A stretch of 64,000 bases of DNA. Origin: Capillidium heterosporum (lineage: Eukaryota; Entomophthoromycota; Entomophthoromycetes; Entomophthorales; Capillidiaceae). Made by a program: the position numbers and the translations under genes. Shown in pieces: positions 31,278 through 41,869 of this stretch (position 1 is the first letter of the stretch; each line of letters opens with the position of its first letter). The notes beneath the pieces were generated by a model that saw only the letters and a program-made list of their open reading frames with translations, was not told where the DNA came from and ran no database searches. The DNA lies in assembly GCA_016630905.1 (NCBI GenBank), contig WBMQ01000004.1, positions 2,294,001 to 2,358,000 of the forward strand, in the 5' to 3' direction.

Positions 31278-33135
31278 ATGACCAAGACCTCGATAATAAC
31301 TGCTGCAAAGCCAGTAGTCTTTATAGAAACTTTCATGGGTCAAAACAGCAACAGCGAAAACCAAAACGAAAACGACCTCCAACTCGAATTCAGCAACTAC
31401 TCATGCGACCGATGTACTATTCGCAAAAAGAAATGTAGCCGGCACCAACCTACCTGCCAATACTGCTACAAATTCCAGTACAACTGCACCTACTTGACGC
31501 CGAGGCAACGCAAACGCGTCATACTTTCCAGCAACAAAGGTTATGAAAATGTAGTGCAGCTCACCAAAGTTCGAACCAAGTAAGCTTATTTTGCCAAATT
31601 CAAACTCATCTACCTATAGGAACCTAAAACTACCTAGAGCCATGACTTTTTGCTACCAGATGCATCTGGCTCTATCAAGAGATAGCCTATTGGAATTTAT
31701 GGTAACTTTACACGCTTTATCTATAACAACAACCGACTCCAACGAACGTCTCGTCCTTTTGGAAGCCAAACGCATCACCGATTCCTTTTACTCAGACTGC
31801 GTCACCAAGATCCCTCAACCGGTACATGAGCAAGCCCAATCTCAGAACCTAGAACAGATATATCTCAAAGCAACCGAAACCTACTTTTCCATAAAGAACT
31901 TGAGGCTTCCATTGTTTACTAGGCGTATGTACCGTTCACGACAACGCTCGACGATGCTCAAGCTGGCGGTAGTAGCCATAGGTTTGGAGTATATGGAGCG
32001 TACCTGCTTCAACCTCAACTTGAAGAAGTGGCTGCATGCCAAGATCTGCACCGACGTGCAAAAAAACTTTTACCAACCGGACCTCGACCTCGTACAAACT
32101 TTAATCCTTATCAGGTTGACGTTGAACAGCGACGCACTTATACCTCTCATTCGAATGTACAGACACTGCTTGACACGCCTAGGTTCCTTACTCGGCCTGC
32201 ATATGCCGTCACCGACTCCATGCAAAACACTCAATTTGGAGCGTAGGCTCACTTATTTGACCTTACTCTTTGATTACGTCACTTACAACTTACTTACCAA
32301 AAAAGCCATCTGCCTCGACCACTCGGCCTCGCAGATATTGAACCAGCGCTTCGACTACATGGTTGCCCCAGATCAGCTCGATGACGATCCCAACCTTGTC
32401 GAGCAGCATTGTTTCGAGTTGATAGCTGAGTACTTTCAGTTCGCCATCAAGCTGAAGGCTGACTACAGCCATGCCTACCACCGCATCAAGCTACAGCAGA
32501 CGACACCCCAGCAGCTAGCTACTGACATCAACCAGTTCAAGTACCATAACTTCACCCACACTCAGAAATTACTCAAAAGATTGGTCCAATTACAACACCA
32601 ATTTACTGATATCAGCTGCCGTAACTTGGTGCAAGTTGCTTTAGCAACCGTGCACTTCAATTCCACCTACTTTGATCTCCAAATCGCCGAGTTGGAACTC
32701 CACTTAGGTTATCACCTCAACTTGTGGGTTCTAACTTTGGAGCCGGAGCCCTTAAACCTTAGCAAGGCAAATACTTACAACCTAACCGAAATCAGCAAAA
32801 AGGCTATTGTCCTTTACATCTACTACTATCGACACCACCCCTTTACCTTTGAATCTCTGCATTACCTCAACCAAGCTGTCTTGTATATCATTAGGATTCA
32901 ACATTTGATGCAGCTGGAGCTGGATTCTAAGAAAAGTAAAGGTAGTAGAGGCTTCTGTATTAATGATAGTGACAGTGTCAATTTTAAACGCAAGTTTGAG
33001 GAGGTGGTTGAGATATTAAATTTGTCAAATAGATTCCACAAGGCGCTGCTGAAAAACGAAGCTATTAGAGATAAGGTGCAGTTGAATATTAATTTACAGG
33101 TCAGTTTGAAACAGACATTGGCAAGGGGATTGTAG
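31278..33135 (+). CDS. Zn2Cys6 binuclear-cluster transcription factor
   Basis: Fungal-type transcriptional regulator of about 600 residues. The DNA-binding cluster near the N-terminus reads SCDRCTIRKKKCSRHQPTCQ, YCYKFQYNC, with cysteine spacing 2-6-6-2-6, followed by basic RQRKRV. One 40-nt intron lies near 31,579-31,618. The rest is a helical region of about 500 residues in the position of the fungal-specific middle homology region (for example LVQTLILIRLTLNSDALIPL, RLTYLTLLFDYVTYNLL). The target genes cannot be told from sequence. The next gene on the other strand encodes a wall-type protein, but no regulatory link is shown. No frame break. Confidence 0.88.
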
Positions 33136-33326
33136 GGATATATAGATGTGTAAATACGGGAGGTTTTGAAGCTTTGGATTAAAAATATAAGGTATAGTTT
33201 TGGCTTTTGAATTTATTTAACAATATCCCTTTATAGCTTCCTAATATATATATTTAAAAGTAAACAATAAATAGCTGGAATCCTTGGATTTTTCACTTTA
33301 TTAAACTACTCACTTTATCAGCATAG
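33136..33326. other. short convergent 3' interval
   Basis: Less than 200 bp between the convergent Zn2Cys6 gene and the wall-protein gene; A+T-rich, no feature. Confidence 0.5.
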
Positions 33327-34280
33327 TTATATAAGGATATTAATAACTAGGATTAATAGATACATATTTAAAGGTAATAGCGATTTAGATAAAACTGTGT
33401 CAGAGGTATCGAAATCCAAGTTGCCACCAAAGTTGGTGTACAGCTTGACTTTGGTTACCGAACTATTGTTTGAACTGGAGTAGTCCGATAAAGTCGGGGT
33501 TCGTATTGTGAAAGTGGAGTTGGTAGATGGAATTGGGTACTGCTGTTGTCGATACAGACTTGAGATTGAATCTGTTGTGTTTGTGGTGGTAAAGGTATCC
33601 ATTCCAGCGGTGCTACTACTGACACTGAGGACCGCTGAGCTGGTTGGGACGTAGGAGTAGGAGTTTCCATTTGAACTTGTACTAGTAGGCAGATAACTTG
33701 ACGAGGTCGATAAACTGTAACTCGAACTAGAGCTAAAAGTATTGATGCTGAAGGAGCTTTGCAATACGCCTACCGAGCTGGAGACTTTGACGTTGTTGAA
33801 ACTTAGGTCCGATAGCTTGGTTTTGGAGTTGGCTTTGGATTTGTCGGTGACATAATAATAGTAAGTTGGATTTCCAATCGAATCTACGTTCATGGGTAAG
33901 TTGGGTAGATATGGGTTGTCGTTCATTGGGATTTTAGCTTGAACTTGTGCTTGCACTTGGTTCGATGTCCTGGTAGGTAAGTAGGACTTATCGTCTATAG
34001 GTACATAGTTGTAGTAGTAAGAGTAGGAGTAGTAAGTTGGTGGATTGTACAAATTTTCATTGAGGTCGCTGTTCAAGTTGTATTGAGTAGCTCGGGGGTA
34101 CTGGTAGTAGTAATAGTAGGTGGGGTCGCTAGCTTGGAGGTAGTTTTGAGCGTTATAGTAAGAGTAGCTTGGAGTGCCTATATAGTTAGATTGAGCTTGC
34201 CGGTTGTTTAATACACCTGCTTGGGCTTGGATCAAAGCTAGTAGTAGGGGCAGATTTGCCAATACATTAAGCTTTAGCAT
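33327..34280 (-). CDS. secreted Tyr- and Ser-rich, probably GPI-anchored cell-surface protein
   Basis: Intronless, 317 residues. A signal peptide (MLKLNVLANLPLLLALIQAQ) leads into a Tyr-rich region with clusters such as DPTYYYYYQYP and YYSYSYYYNYVPID (residues ~38-150), then a Ser/Thr-rich region (~165-285, e.g. FSSSSSYSLSTSSSYLPTST) suited to O-mannosylation, and a C-terminal hydrophobic end (LPLNMYLLILVINILI) as needed for GPI attachment. This is the layout of fungal wall mannoproteins; the Tyr clusters could be cross-linked. There is no catalytic domain. The exact role is unknown. Confidence 0.8.
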   Translation of the reverse strand: MLKLNVLANLPLLLALIQAQAGVLNNRQAQSNYIGTPSYSYYNAQNYLQASDPTYYYYYQYPRATQYNLNSDLNENLYNPPTYYSYSYYYNYVPIDDKSYLPTRTSNQVQAQVQAKIPMNDNPYLPNLPMNVDSIGNPTYYYYVTDKSKANSKTKLSDLSFNNVKVSSSVGVLQSSFSINTFSSSSSYSLSTSSSYLPTSTSSNGNSYSYVPTSSAVLSVSSSTAGMDTFTTTNTTDSISSLYRQQQYPIPSTNSTFTIRTPTLSDYSSSNNSSVTKVKLYTNFGGNLDFDTSDTVLSKSLLPLNMYLLILVINILI

Positions 34281-34559
34281 GTTGGTATTTACTACTTGGT
34301 AGTTGGTGTTTAGTATTCGAGTAGAGTAAAAGTGGTTTACTAAGTGATGAAGGTATTTCTCGAGTATATATGATATTTGATGATGAAACCTATTTTCAAT
34401 TTAAAGGTTGGTTATCTTACCTTTGACTTTTATGAATAGGTGCAAAGCCAATATAAAATTAACGGTATATAAAACTTATAGATGATGTAAACCAATAATT
34501 TCACAGCAGCATTAAAATTTATATAAAATCTATTTTACGAGTTTTGGTGTAGTGATGGT

Positions 34560-35115
34560 AGTTAAATGGGGGTTGGGGATAGGTGCAAGTTTGTGGCTGC
34601 TGCTGTAGAACCTTGGGTCAGGATATTGACAAGGAAACGGGAATGAAGGTTGGTGGATTTCATACTTTCGCAAACCTTTTTAACGTCTAATAGGGTAGAA
34701 TTTTAGAACTTTGCTACCTATCTAGGCTGAAGGTTGATGGTGCCAAATAAGCTAGCCATCGTTTACTCAAATGCAAATCCAAAGTTTAGGCTATGAGCTC
34801 AAGCTTGCCAACAATTTGTTTAAAATATCTGCAAAAGTATTGACTCGCACCCTTGACTAGTACAATATACTTTTAGGAGTTGAGTATCTTGAGATAATAT
34901 GTTTTTCAAAACTGTTGGCAGCTAGGTCAAAACTGGCGATAAGAACCCAGCTTTGAAAAATTGATTTTGTATCAAAAATATGGCGGAAAAATATATTTCC
35001 CATAAGATCCAAGTGCCCACCACTTTAACATTTTTAAGCCATACTTCAATTTTAATCTTAAAACAATAAAGGCAACAGTTCCTTAAAAGGGATACATACC
35101 ATATAAGAGCCAAGT
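34560..35115. repeat. diverged direct repeat, copy 1
   Basis: Shares many short matched blocks in the same order with 36,190-36,725, about 1.61 kb away. Examples are GTTTACTCAAATG against GTTTACTCGAATA and GGCGGAAAAATAT against GGTGGAAAAATAC. No intact protein is encoded in either copy. Confidence 0.55.
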
Positions 35116-35317
35116 GCTCGATTACCTTTATGTTTTCTCAGCTACACCTTAGAATTAGCCCCATTTTAGTAAAGATTCAAACTTCCATAAAACTGCTTAT
35201 TGGTCTCTTGACAAAGTTAACTCTGCAGTCCACCAATATACAGACTACGGTTGACTGTAACGTACTCACTTTTTGTCCCAATTAAGTTCCCAATTCTTGA
35301 TGCTGTAGAGCCAATAA

Positions 35318-35766
35318 ATGACGGAAATCTCATTTTAACCTGCATCGATGTTTGGTTTTCCGACATGAGTTCCAAACGGTATTGCATTTTCTTTTAGGCC
35401 ATCCTAGAAAAACAAAACTCTTGGAACTGCAGGCAAGGAGCTTATATATGGAGTTAATTCCCCTCCAGGTGCAAAGGTATTTTTTACACTTTACTATTTT
35501 ACAATACCATTCTCAAAATTATTGCATTAGTCACCTTCTTCATCTTAGCTATCCTTGTCTGTACCTACACCGGCTTTTTCACAGCTTACAAGGCAGGCAG
35601 CGTCAAATGTTATTTACATATTGGCGTTAGGGTCAGCTATTACAATCGAAGTAAGTTCAGCGTTGACGCCAAGAGCTTACAAAATAGAAAATCTATGAAT
35701 GATGGTGCTAACCTCAAAGTAGCAGCATCAGATAAGTTCTCTACCACCTACAAGGAGGACTTTTAA
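35318..35766 (+). CDS. possible small membrane protein, gene model unresolved
   Basis: The 3' part is convincing coding sequence: a membrane segment (KIIALVTFFILAILVCTYTG) followed by FFTAYKAGSVKCYLHIGV and a hydrophilic tail ending FSTTYKEDF, stop at 35,764-35,766. Upstream, an ATG at 35,318 (MTEISF, then TAA) and an open stretch LLGHPRKTKLLELQARSLYM lie in two other frames, each offset by one base. No intron that I can see joins them. The offsets are +1 each time, as in the frame breaks elsewhere in this window, but similarity cannot confirm it. The 5' border is therefore a guess. Confidence 0.3.
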
Positions 35767-36189
35767 GTAATTAGATGCAGGAGTAAGGTAAGGATTGTTG
35801 ATGACTTGCTCAATAAATTATACTCTGCTTCAGTGGTATTTTTGGATAGTAGTTGCAGTTTGTTACTACATTTCTTTGCTATATTTTTATTTAGCGATTT
35901 GCTTTTAGTTTTTAAACTTTAGCTGCTTATTTGGCCATCCTTCTGATTGATATATCTGTAGTAATACCTATACAAGTAACTTTTACAAAAGCTAGTTTTA
36001 AATCTATGCAACTTCCAACAGAAGTTACTACGCCTAAAAAAATTGAATTGGGTAGGCTAGACTGACAATTGATAATTCAAAAGACTGATTCCAAAAATTG
36101 CAATGGAGCCTTGTCGTTATGGAAGCGTCATACTCTTTAGTAGCTTCATAGCGAAAATATAAAGTCTATTTTAGGAAGCCCAATATAGA

Positions 36190-36725
36190 GACCTCGGTTA
36201 AAATGGATATTGGAGATGATACGGACGTTGAACTAAAGCGAGAGTGAAAGTTGATGGATTTTGTAATACCACTAACTGCTAATATTTTAACGCTTGACAA
36301 CTTGCTGAAATTTCAGGCTTTATAGTATATTTGAGCTGAAAGTGATAATAGCAAGGAAACCATCCATCGTTTACTCGAATACTAACTTTAAAGTTTGAGA
36401 TTGAGAGATGAAATCAAACTCGTTAGCTAGCTGCTTAGAGGTACTCCTAAAGGCGATAATATATGCCTTTGGTAGTATATGCTATATTTTATGAACTAAG
36501 CTACATAGAATAGCTTGATTTTTCAAGTTGCAACCATTTAAGTTGAAATTACTGGAGCAGAATCGAACTTTAAAAGATTGATTCTGTCGAAAATAATGGT
36601 GGAAAAATACATCCCATATGGATCCAGGTGATCTTCTACTTTTGTTCTTACGACTATATCGCGGCTTAAACTCCACCTTGATAAAAACGACATTTTCCTA
36701 AAGGATATATTAGTCATACGACCAC
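36190..36725. repeat. diverged direct repeat, copy 2
   Basis: Partner of the repeat at 34,560-35,115; spacing between matched blocks is conserved within about 10 bp over several hundred bp. Confidence 0.55.
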
Positions 36726-37124
36726 ATCAATCCTTGCAGTTTACCTACTAAATTCAAATCCTCTCCATCATTTGTTTCTCACCATAGCCTTATTTTCAAT
36801 ATCAACCATCCCTAAATACAATATATACAAATAGTCAATCAAGGATCCAAGTGCAAAGTCACTGGTGCCTTGTAGAATGAATTTGATTACCTAGACCAAA
36901 AGATTATTTCTGTTAGCTTACATTATTAAAACTTTAACAAGATGGAAGTTGTAGCTTGTAGAAGTTTATAAAGCAAGCTAAAATAAACATTTGCACCGAG
37001 TTTTATAAAGCGAGCTCAATGGTAAATGGGATAGAAACTGGCAGTAAAATCTTAGACAACTAATACTTTGTAGTAAAAAAGTTACTAACACGTCTATAAA
37101 TCCACCTATCAGCTATTTAAAACT

Positions 37125-37408
37125 ATGCATCCCATCCAATATCTTAACTTGAGCATCGGTATGTTAAGAGCTTATTTAAAAGTCCTTCGCTTCTACAGGT
37201 TTACCAACCTGCTACCCCATCTGACTTTCAATTCGAACTTGGACGCCACCTCCACTTTCCGGAGCTTTTAGTTTTGGGACGATGTACTTTCAACTTCGTT
37301 TCATACCCCCATAGAATTGGTTACCTTTACTTCAACTCTGCAATCTTAAATATCCATCCTCTCAATTTCCTACCTACTACGTATCTCAGCTACTTCACTA
37401 TAATCTGA
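37125..37408 (+). CDS. possible small protein gene of unknown function
   Basis: The ATG at 37,125 gives MHPIQYLNLSIG across a clean 40-nt intron (37,159-37,198). In zero frame it stops soon after (LPTCYPI). One base over, an open frame of more than 60 codons begins at once: ATPSDFQFELGRHLHFPELL, LGRCTFNFVSYPHRIGYLYF, ending LPTTYLSYFTII. Joining the two needs skipping a T in CCA ACC T GCT ACC near 37,209. The family is unknown, so the join is only suggestive. Confidence 0.35.
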
Positions 37409-37526
37409 TTTTTAACTTCAAAACTGTGGAAATTTACGTCAGTTCCGAAGCCTATAAAATTTTTCAAAATATCCCAAAGCCAAATGAAAGCCAGGCTTAC
37501 ATCTCTTTAAAGAAAATTCCAACAAA

Positions 37527-39249
37527 ATGAGTTTGTGGGTCGACAAGTACCAACCCAAGAGTTTCCAACAGCTGACCTTTCACGACTGCACTTACTTCAC
37601 AACTTAAGCATCTGGTAGCTATATATTTTAAAGTTTTTTATTTATTTATGTCACAACCTTGGCTTTAGGCTAATGACGAAGACTTCCCTAACTTACTAGT
37701 CTATGGTCCAAGTGGCAGTGGTAAAAAGACTCGAGTGAATTGTTTGCTAAAAGAGATTTTTGGTGATGGGGTTGAAAAGGTAGGTATATCTATCACTATT
37801 CTTTTATATATTTATATATATTATTAAATGGTACTTATACTTACTTTAATTTTGTTATTACTTTTAGGTTCGACTAGAAACTAAAGAATTTGTTCTCTCC
37901 AGCAGTCGAAAAGTAGAAATTAGTGTCATGAGTTCAAACTACCACATCGAGTTGAACCCTAGGTATGTGTTTGTTTTGTAGTGCTTCTATACCAACAAAA
38001 TTGCTAAACTAGTGAAGTGGGATATCAAGACCGAGTTATTATCCAGACGTTGATAAAGGAGATCGCTGAGACCCAACAGGTCGACTTCACTTCTACCAAG
38101 AAGTTCAAAGGTATAGTATTTTAATGGGTAGAAGCTTGTTTAGATTTAGCAAAGTTTACTTATGTTAGATTTTTGACTTTGTTTTCTATTTTTGTAAAAT
38201 AGTTGTTGTTATAACGGAGGCTGATTTATTATCCCGACCGGCCCAACAGGCATTACGCCGTACTATGGAAAAGTATACGAATAATCTAAGAATTATCATG
38301 ATTGCTACTTCAACTTGCAACTTGTTGGCACCTATTCGGAGTCGATGCCTACTCATGCGGGTACCACTACCCAATATTGATGAAGTAATCCAGCACTTTA
38401 TAGTCTTCACTTGTATATTTATACAGCTTTTTATCATAGATAAGCCAAGTACTTCAAAAGATTTCTAACCAGCAACGCTTCGTCCTACCTGACGCTTTAG
38501 CTACCAAAATTGCCAACAACAGTAAGTTGAATTTGCGCAAGTCCATATTATTATTGGAAGGGCTGGTCAGTTCAAAGTAAGTTTTACTATGCATCCTAAA
38601 AATATTTATTTCCATCTTTTGTACTTTTACTAGGAACGGTCCTCTAGCTGAAAGCGACGACTTACCTATACCTGACTGGGAGCACTATTTGGATCATTTG
38701 GTTGACTGCTTGTTGAAAGAACAAAGCCCCCAACAGTAAGGATATTTAAATACAAAGTAAGAAAAATAAGACCAACTTTGATTTTTATAGGCTGTACAAG
38801 TGCCGCACCATGCTATACGAACTGTTGAGTCGATGCATTTCCGCTACTGTCATCTTGAAAGTAGGTGTTCAACGATATTGACAATAGATAGATTTGTTTA
38901 TTTGAGCATTTTTCTAATAACGGACATTTTGTTTATTTCAAATCTAGGGTATCGTTATAAGATTGATTGAGAAATGTGATGATTTCCTCAAGCCCCAACT
39001 CGTTGTCAAAGCCGCTGAAGTAGTAAGTTTGAATTATATGTTTTGAATCTGGTTTTAATTGAATATTGCCTTTGCTATTGCAGGATGTCAGTATGAAGGT
39101 AGGGAGTAAGCAGATCTTACATTTGGAGGCATTCTTGGCGTACTATATGTCTATCCATAAGATGTAAGTTTTGTTATCGCCTCTATATTGGTTTTAATTG
39201 TAAATTTTCTTTGAATAGGCACAAGAACAATTTGAGTTTGCAACGTTAG
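37527..39249 (+). CDS. RFC5: replication factor C subunit (yeast RFC5 / human RFC3)
   Basis: Small subunit of the clamp loader that places PCNA on primed DNA. Starts MSLWVDKYQPKSFQQLTFHD, as the orthologues do. Walker A is YGPSGSGKKTRV; the Walker B region is VVVITEADLLSRPAQQALRR, followed by TMEKYTNNLRIIMIATSTCN and the SRC motif in IRSRCLLMRVPLPNIDE. C-terminal collar segments follow, ending MHKNNLSLQR. Ten short exons are joined by A+T-rich introns (near 37,615, 37,780, 37,963, 38,111, 38,386, 38,578, 38,737, 38,861, 39,022 and 39,163). In exon 1 the frame breaks after CAC GAC: zero frame reaches TAA, while skipping T37587 gives ALTSQLKHLANDEDFPNLLV, which aligns with ELTNFLKSL.. and ..LPHLLLYGP of yeast Rfc5. 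The rest of the gene is in frame. Confidence 0.94.
37587..37587 (+). other. +1 frame break in RFC5 (GAC T GCA)
   Basis: Lies in exon 1 between two conserved stretches, with no GT donor nearby that could start an intron. Skipping this T restores the family sequence. Confidence 0.7.
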
Positions 39250-39426
39250 CTTTTCCAATTAAATGTAAAGCTGGGTTTGTATCATATTGCTTAATTTAGT
39301 TGATGGAGATGGTATAAGTTTATTGAATTTACAGTCAAATATACACTTGCAAAAATTTCAAAGCTATTTCAAGTAGTTAGATAGTACAGCCAATTTATTT
39401 TCAAAGTATATAAAGGTAGAATCACC

Positions 39427-40661
39427 TTATAACTTGGAAAACTTGATGTCAACTGGCTTTCCCTTGCGAAGCTGTTGGTTGCGCATGATGGCTTGAGCGA
39501 TGTCCTAAATTTGATAGTAGGTATTAGTTTGGATTTTGGTTTATATGTATTACCTGAGTCTGCACCATACCACCGTTCCAAGCAGCCGTATAATTCAAAC
39601 CCTCAGGGACGCTGTGGTCTCTAGCGTGCAGTAGCAGATGCCTAAGAGTTTGAATTTGTTTTAATTGTTGTTATAGCTAGTAAATCACTTGGTTCCATAG
39701 ACAGGCTACTGGCGACAGCTCAGCTATATGCTTTGCCATTCTGATGGCTTCGGCTGATGTTTTCAAGTTAGTATCCTATATATGCCCATGTGTTGAAATA
39801 AATTATGTACCTAGTAGTTCATCCCTATCTTTCAAAACTTTGGAAACTAAGCCAAATTTGGCAGCTTCCACAGCATCGAAATCTCTGCCCGACAAGCAGA
39901 TATCGCGTACCCAACTGGAACTTCCGACTGACTTGGTCAATCGTTGTAAGGTACCTACGTCGGCTGCCATACCGACTTGCACTTCCTAAAGCGAGTGTTA
40001 GTAATCAAGCAATCAGTTGATTTATCTTATAATGTCAAGAATTATTTAAACTTACTCGAACTGAAAATTTGGTGTCATGCGTACACAATCTTATATCGCC
40101 ACCCAAGATTAAATCTATGCCTAGACCTATGCAGATACCATGGACTGCCATGATAACGGGTTGGGGGCAGAGTTCAGGGCTGCCTATGCTTTTTTGGAGG
40201 TACTATTTTTATATTTTAGTATCTGTAAATTTGAATGGCTTTACTTCGACGAGCTCTCTAGTTACTTTATACGATCCTAGCTACATCTTCAGCTTCCGGC
40301 TGTTCGAACATACTTACTGTTTATTTGGTAAAAAGGAATGTCAGTTAGCTTGCTATAATTTAAATTAAATAATTACAGTCGATTCCAGAGAGGAAACCCT
40401 TACTCGAACCTCCATCTACTACTATACTTCTAACCGATTTGTCCTTTCGTAAAGTTTTGAAGCAGGTGAGGTACTCGGAGAATAACCTAGAAGCTGTTAG
40501 TTTTTGAAAATATGGTTTCTTTTGTATAATTACTTTCCATTGAAGGCGTTCAACTTTTGAGGTCGGTTCAAGCTTACGACAGCCACCTTGACTTCGGGTT
40601 GGGTATCCACTGGGATGAAGGTTACTTTTACTAGTTCGAAGTTGTAGTTGGAGTTGGCCAT
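39427..40661 (-). CDS. peroxisomal delta(3,5)-delta(2,4)-dienoyl-CoA isomerase (ECH1 type)
   Basis: Crotonase-fold enzyme of unsaturated fatty acid beta-oxidation. Starts MANSNYNFELVKVTFIPVDT. VVSLNRPQKLNAF and GFLSGIDLSMFEQ are followed by ICIGLGIDLILGGDIRLC and VREVQVGMAADVG with TLQRL. The Asp of GIDL, the Glu of REVQ and the Asp of AADVG match the catalytic Asp176, Glu196 and Asp204 of rat ECH1. It ends KPVDIKFSKL, a perfect SKL peroxisome-import signal, as in human ECH1. Several introns are present; one has a TACTAAC branch point. Two places cannot be spliced away without losing conserved sequence: ATC GTA T AAA (T40269; zero-frame TAA) and GTA GCC T GTC TAT (T39703). Skipping both T gives ARIVKVTRELVEYLQKS and SPVAVYGTKHLLLHARDHSV, each the same length as in the human enzyme, and reaches SKL. 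Confidence 0.92.
39703..39703 (-). other. +1 frame break in ECH1, second site (GCC T GTC)
   Basis: Between SPVA and YGTKHLL. Human ECH1 reads SPVAVQSTKVNLLYSRDHSV; the window matches with no gap only if this T is skipped. Confidence 0.7.
40269..40269 (-). other. +1 frame break in ECH1, first site (GTA T AAA; zero-frame stop TAA)
   Basis: Between ARI and RELVEYLQKS. Human ECH1 has ARIAWYLRDLITRYQETF, the same length as the skipped reading. A 70-nt intron would also restore frame but would delete ten residues of this helix. Confidence 0.65.
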
Positions 40662-41869
40662 ATTTTGGATTTATTTGAAAAATAGTATGAAAAATTGGCT
40701 GTGCTGTATAAGACTGCTTTTATGAATTTGAATTTTAGGTCTTGCTTTGATCGGAGTTTGCTTCCTTGTGTTTCAAAATGCTACGTGTCACAAAATTTTG
40801 GATTTGACAGTTAGACTCAAAGTTTCATCACTAGCTGTCGGATATAGATGCTCCTCTTAAAATGTATAGTATCAACTAGAAATTCAAATGGCAAATAGTG
40901 TAGCTATGTTGCATATGAAATGAGCTGTATCTTCTGGTCGCTTACTAGGATTTTATAAAAGATATGTAAATCTGGATGAGAAAAACTTTTAATCAATTAA
41001 ATATAGTTAACTGAAATTGCAGGACTGGTAGATATGTGAAAACCAGGCTGCTGGAATTTAATTTCCATCATTTTGCCATTTAAACATATATATAGTTGAA
41101 TGTGCAGCATTGAAATCCTGACAAATTAAGATATTTATATTACATTGCTGACTAAATGTTTAAATTTACTTTTTCTATAAGATTCAAGTTGCTTTACTCC
41201 ATATATTTATATAATATATTTAGGTCTATTTTCCCGTTGACGATGATTTATTTTTCTTTGGAGTGTTGGCTTGACAGATCACTTCTATAGATCTGGCTAT
41301 AAGCTGATCCAATAATTTCTAAAAGTGATGTGAAAATTTAAGCTAGTGAAAGTAATTTATTAACTTGAATCATAAAGACTGAAAATAGATTAGAAATTAC
41401 ATAATTTAGTTATGGCTGAAGGCTGATAGACATATACCAGTAATAATAGCTTGATAAATGGTATTGGAACTGCAAATATAAACCTAGCGACTTATAGGCC
41501 TATGCAAATACTTCCCAAATGGATGTATGCTTATAAAAGATATTTTGTCTGTCTATGCTAGATAATTTTGATGACTATCTTCCACTTAGACTATATAGTA
41601 AGCTATCCCAATTACTACACCAATATACTTCATCAATCCCTATATCTGATATCTACCTTCTTTACTGCATATCTAAACCAATATGAAGATATAGAACATC
41701 GCATCGGATTATTATAGATGTATTAATCCCAGAATTAGCAACAGTCAAGTGGTTTGCTAAATGGAAGCATTTAATTGGTAAAAGGACAATTCCAGTTATC
41801 AAGTAAGCTGATTTCAAAACCAAAGTAAAATTTTATTAATTTACACAGCTATCCTATCGAGTAAACAGA
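40662..41869. promoter_or_regulatory. divergent intergenic region, ECH1 / KAP104
   Basis: 1.2 kb of mostly A+T-rich DNA between divergent start codons. It must contain both promoters. I see no ORF, RNA gene or repeat; the TATA boxes are ambiguous in such A+T-rich sequence. Confidence 0.45.

Noticed and set aside
39740-39815. Possible +1 break in ECH1 at GGA TAC TAA
   Set aside because: TACTAAC is the branch point of an intron ending ACATCAG; the spliced product DELLAEAIRMAKHI fits the family.
40485-40530. Possible +1 break in ECH1 at AAC TTC TAG
   Set aside because: The acceptor TTCTAG, seven bases further on, gives FNGKLFSEYL in frame; no skip is needed.
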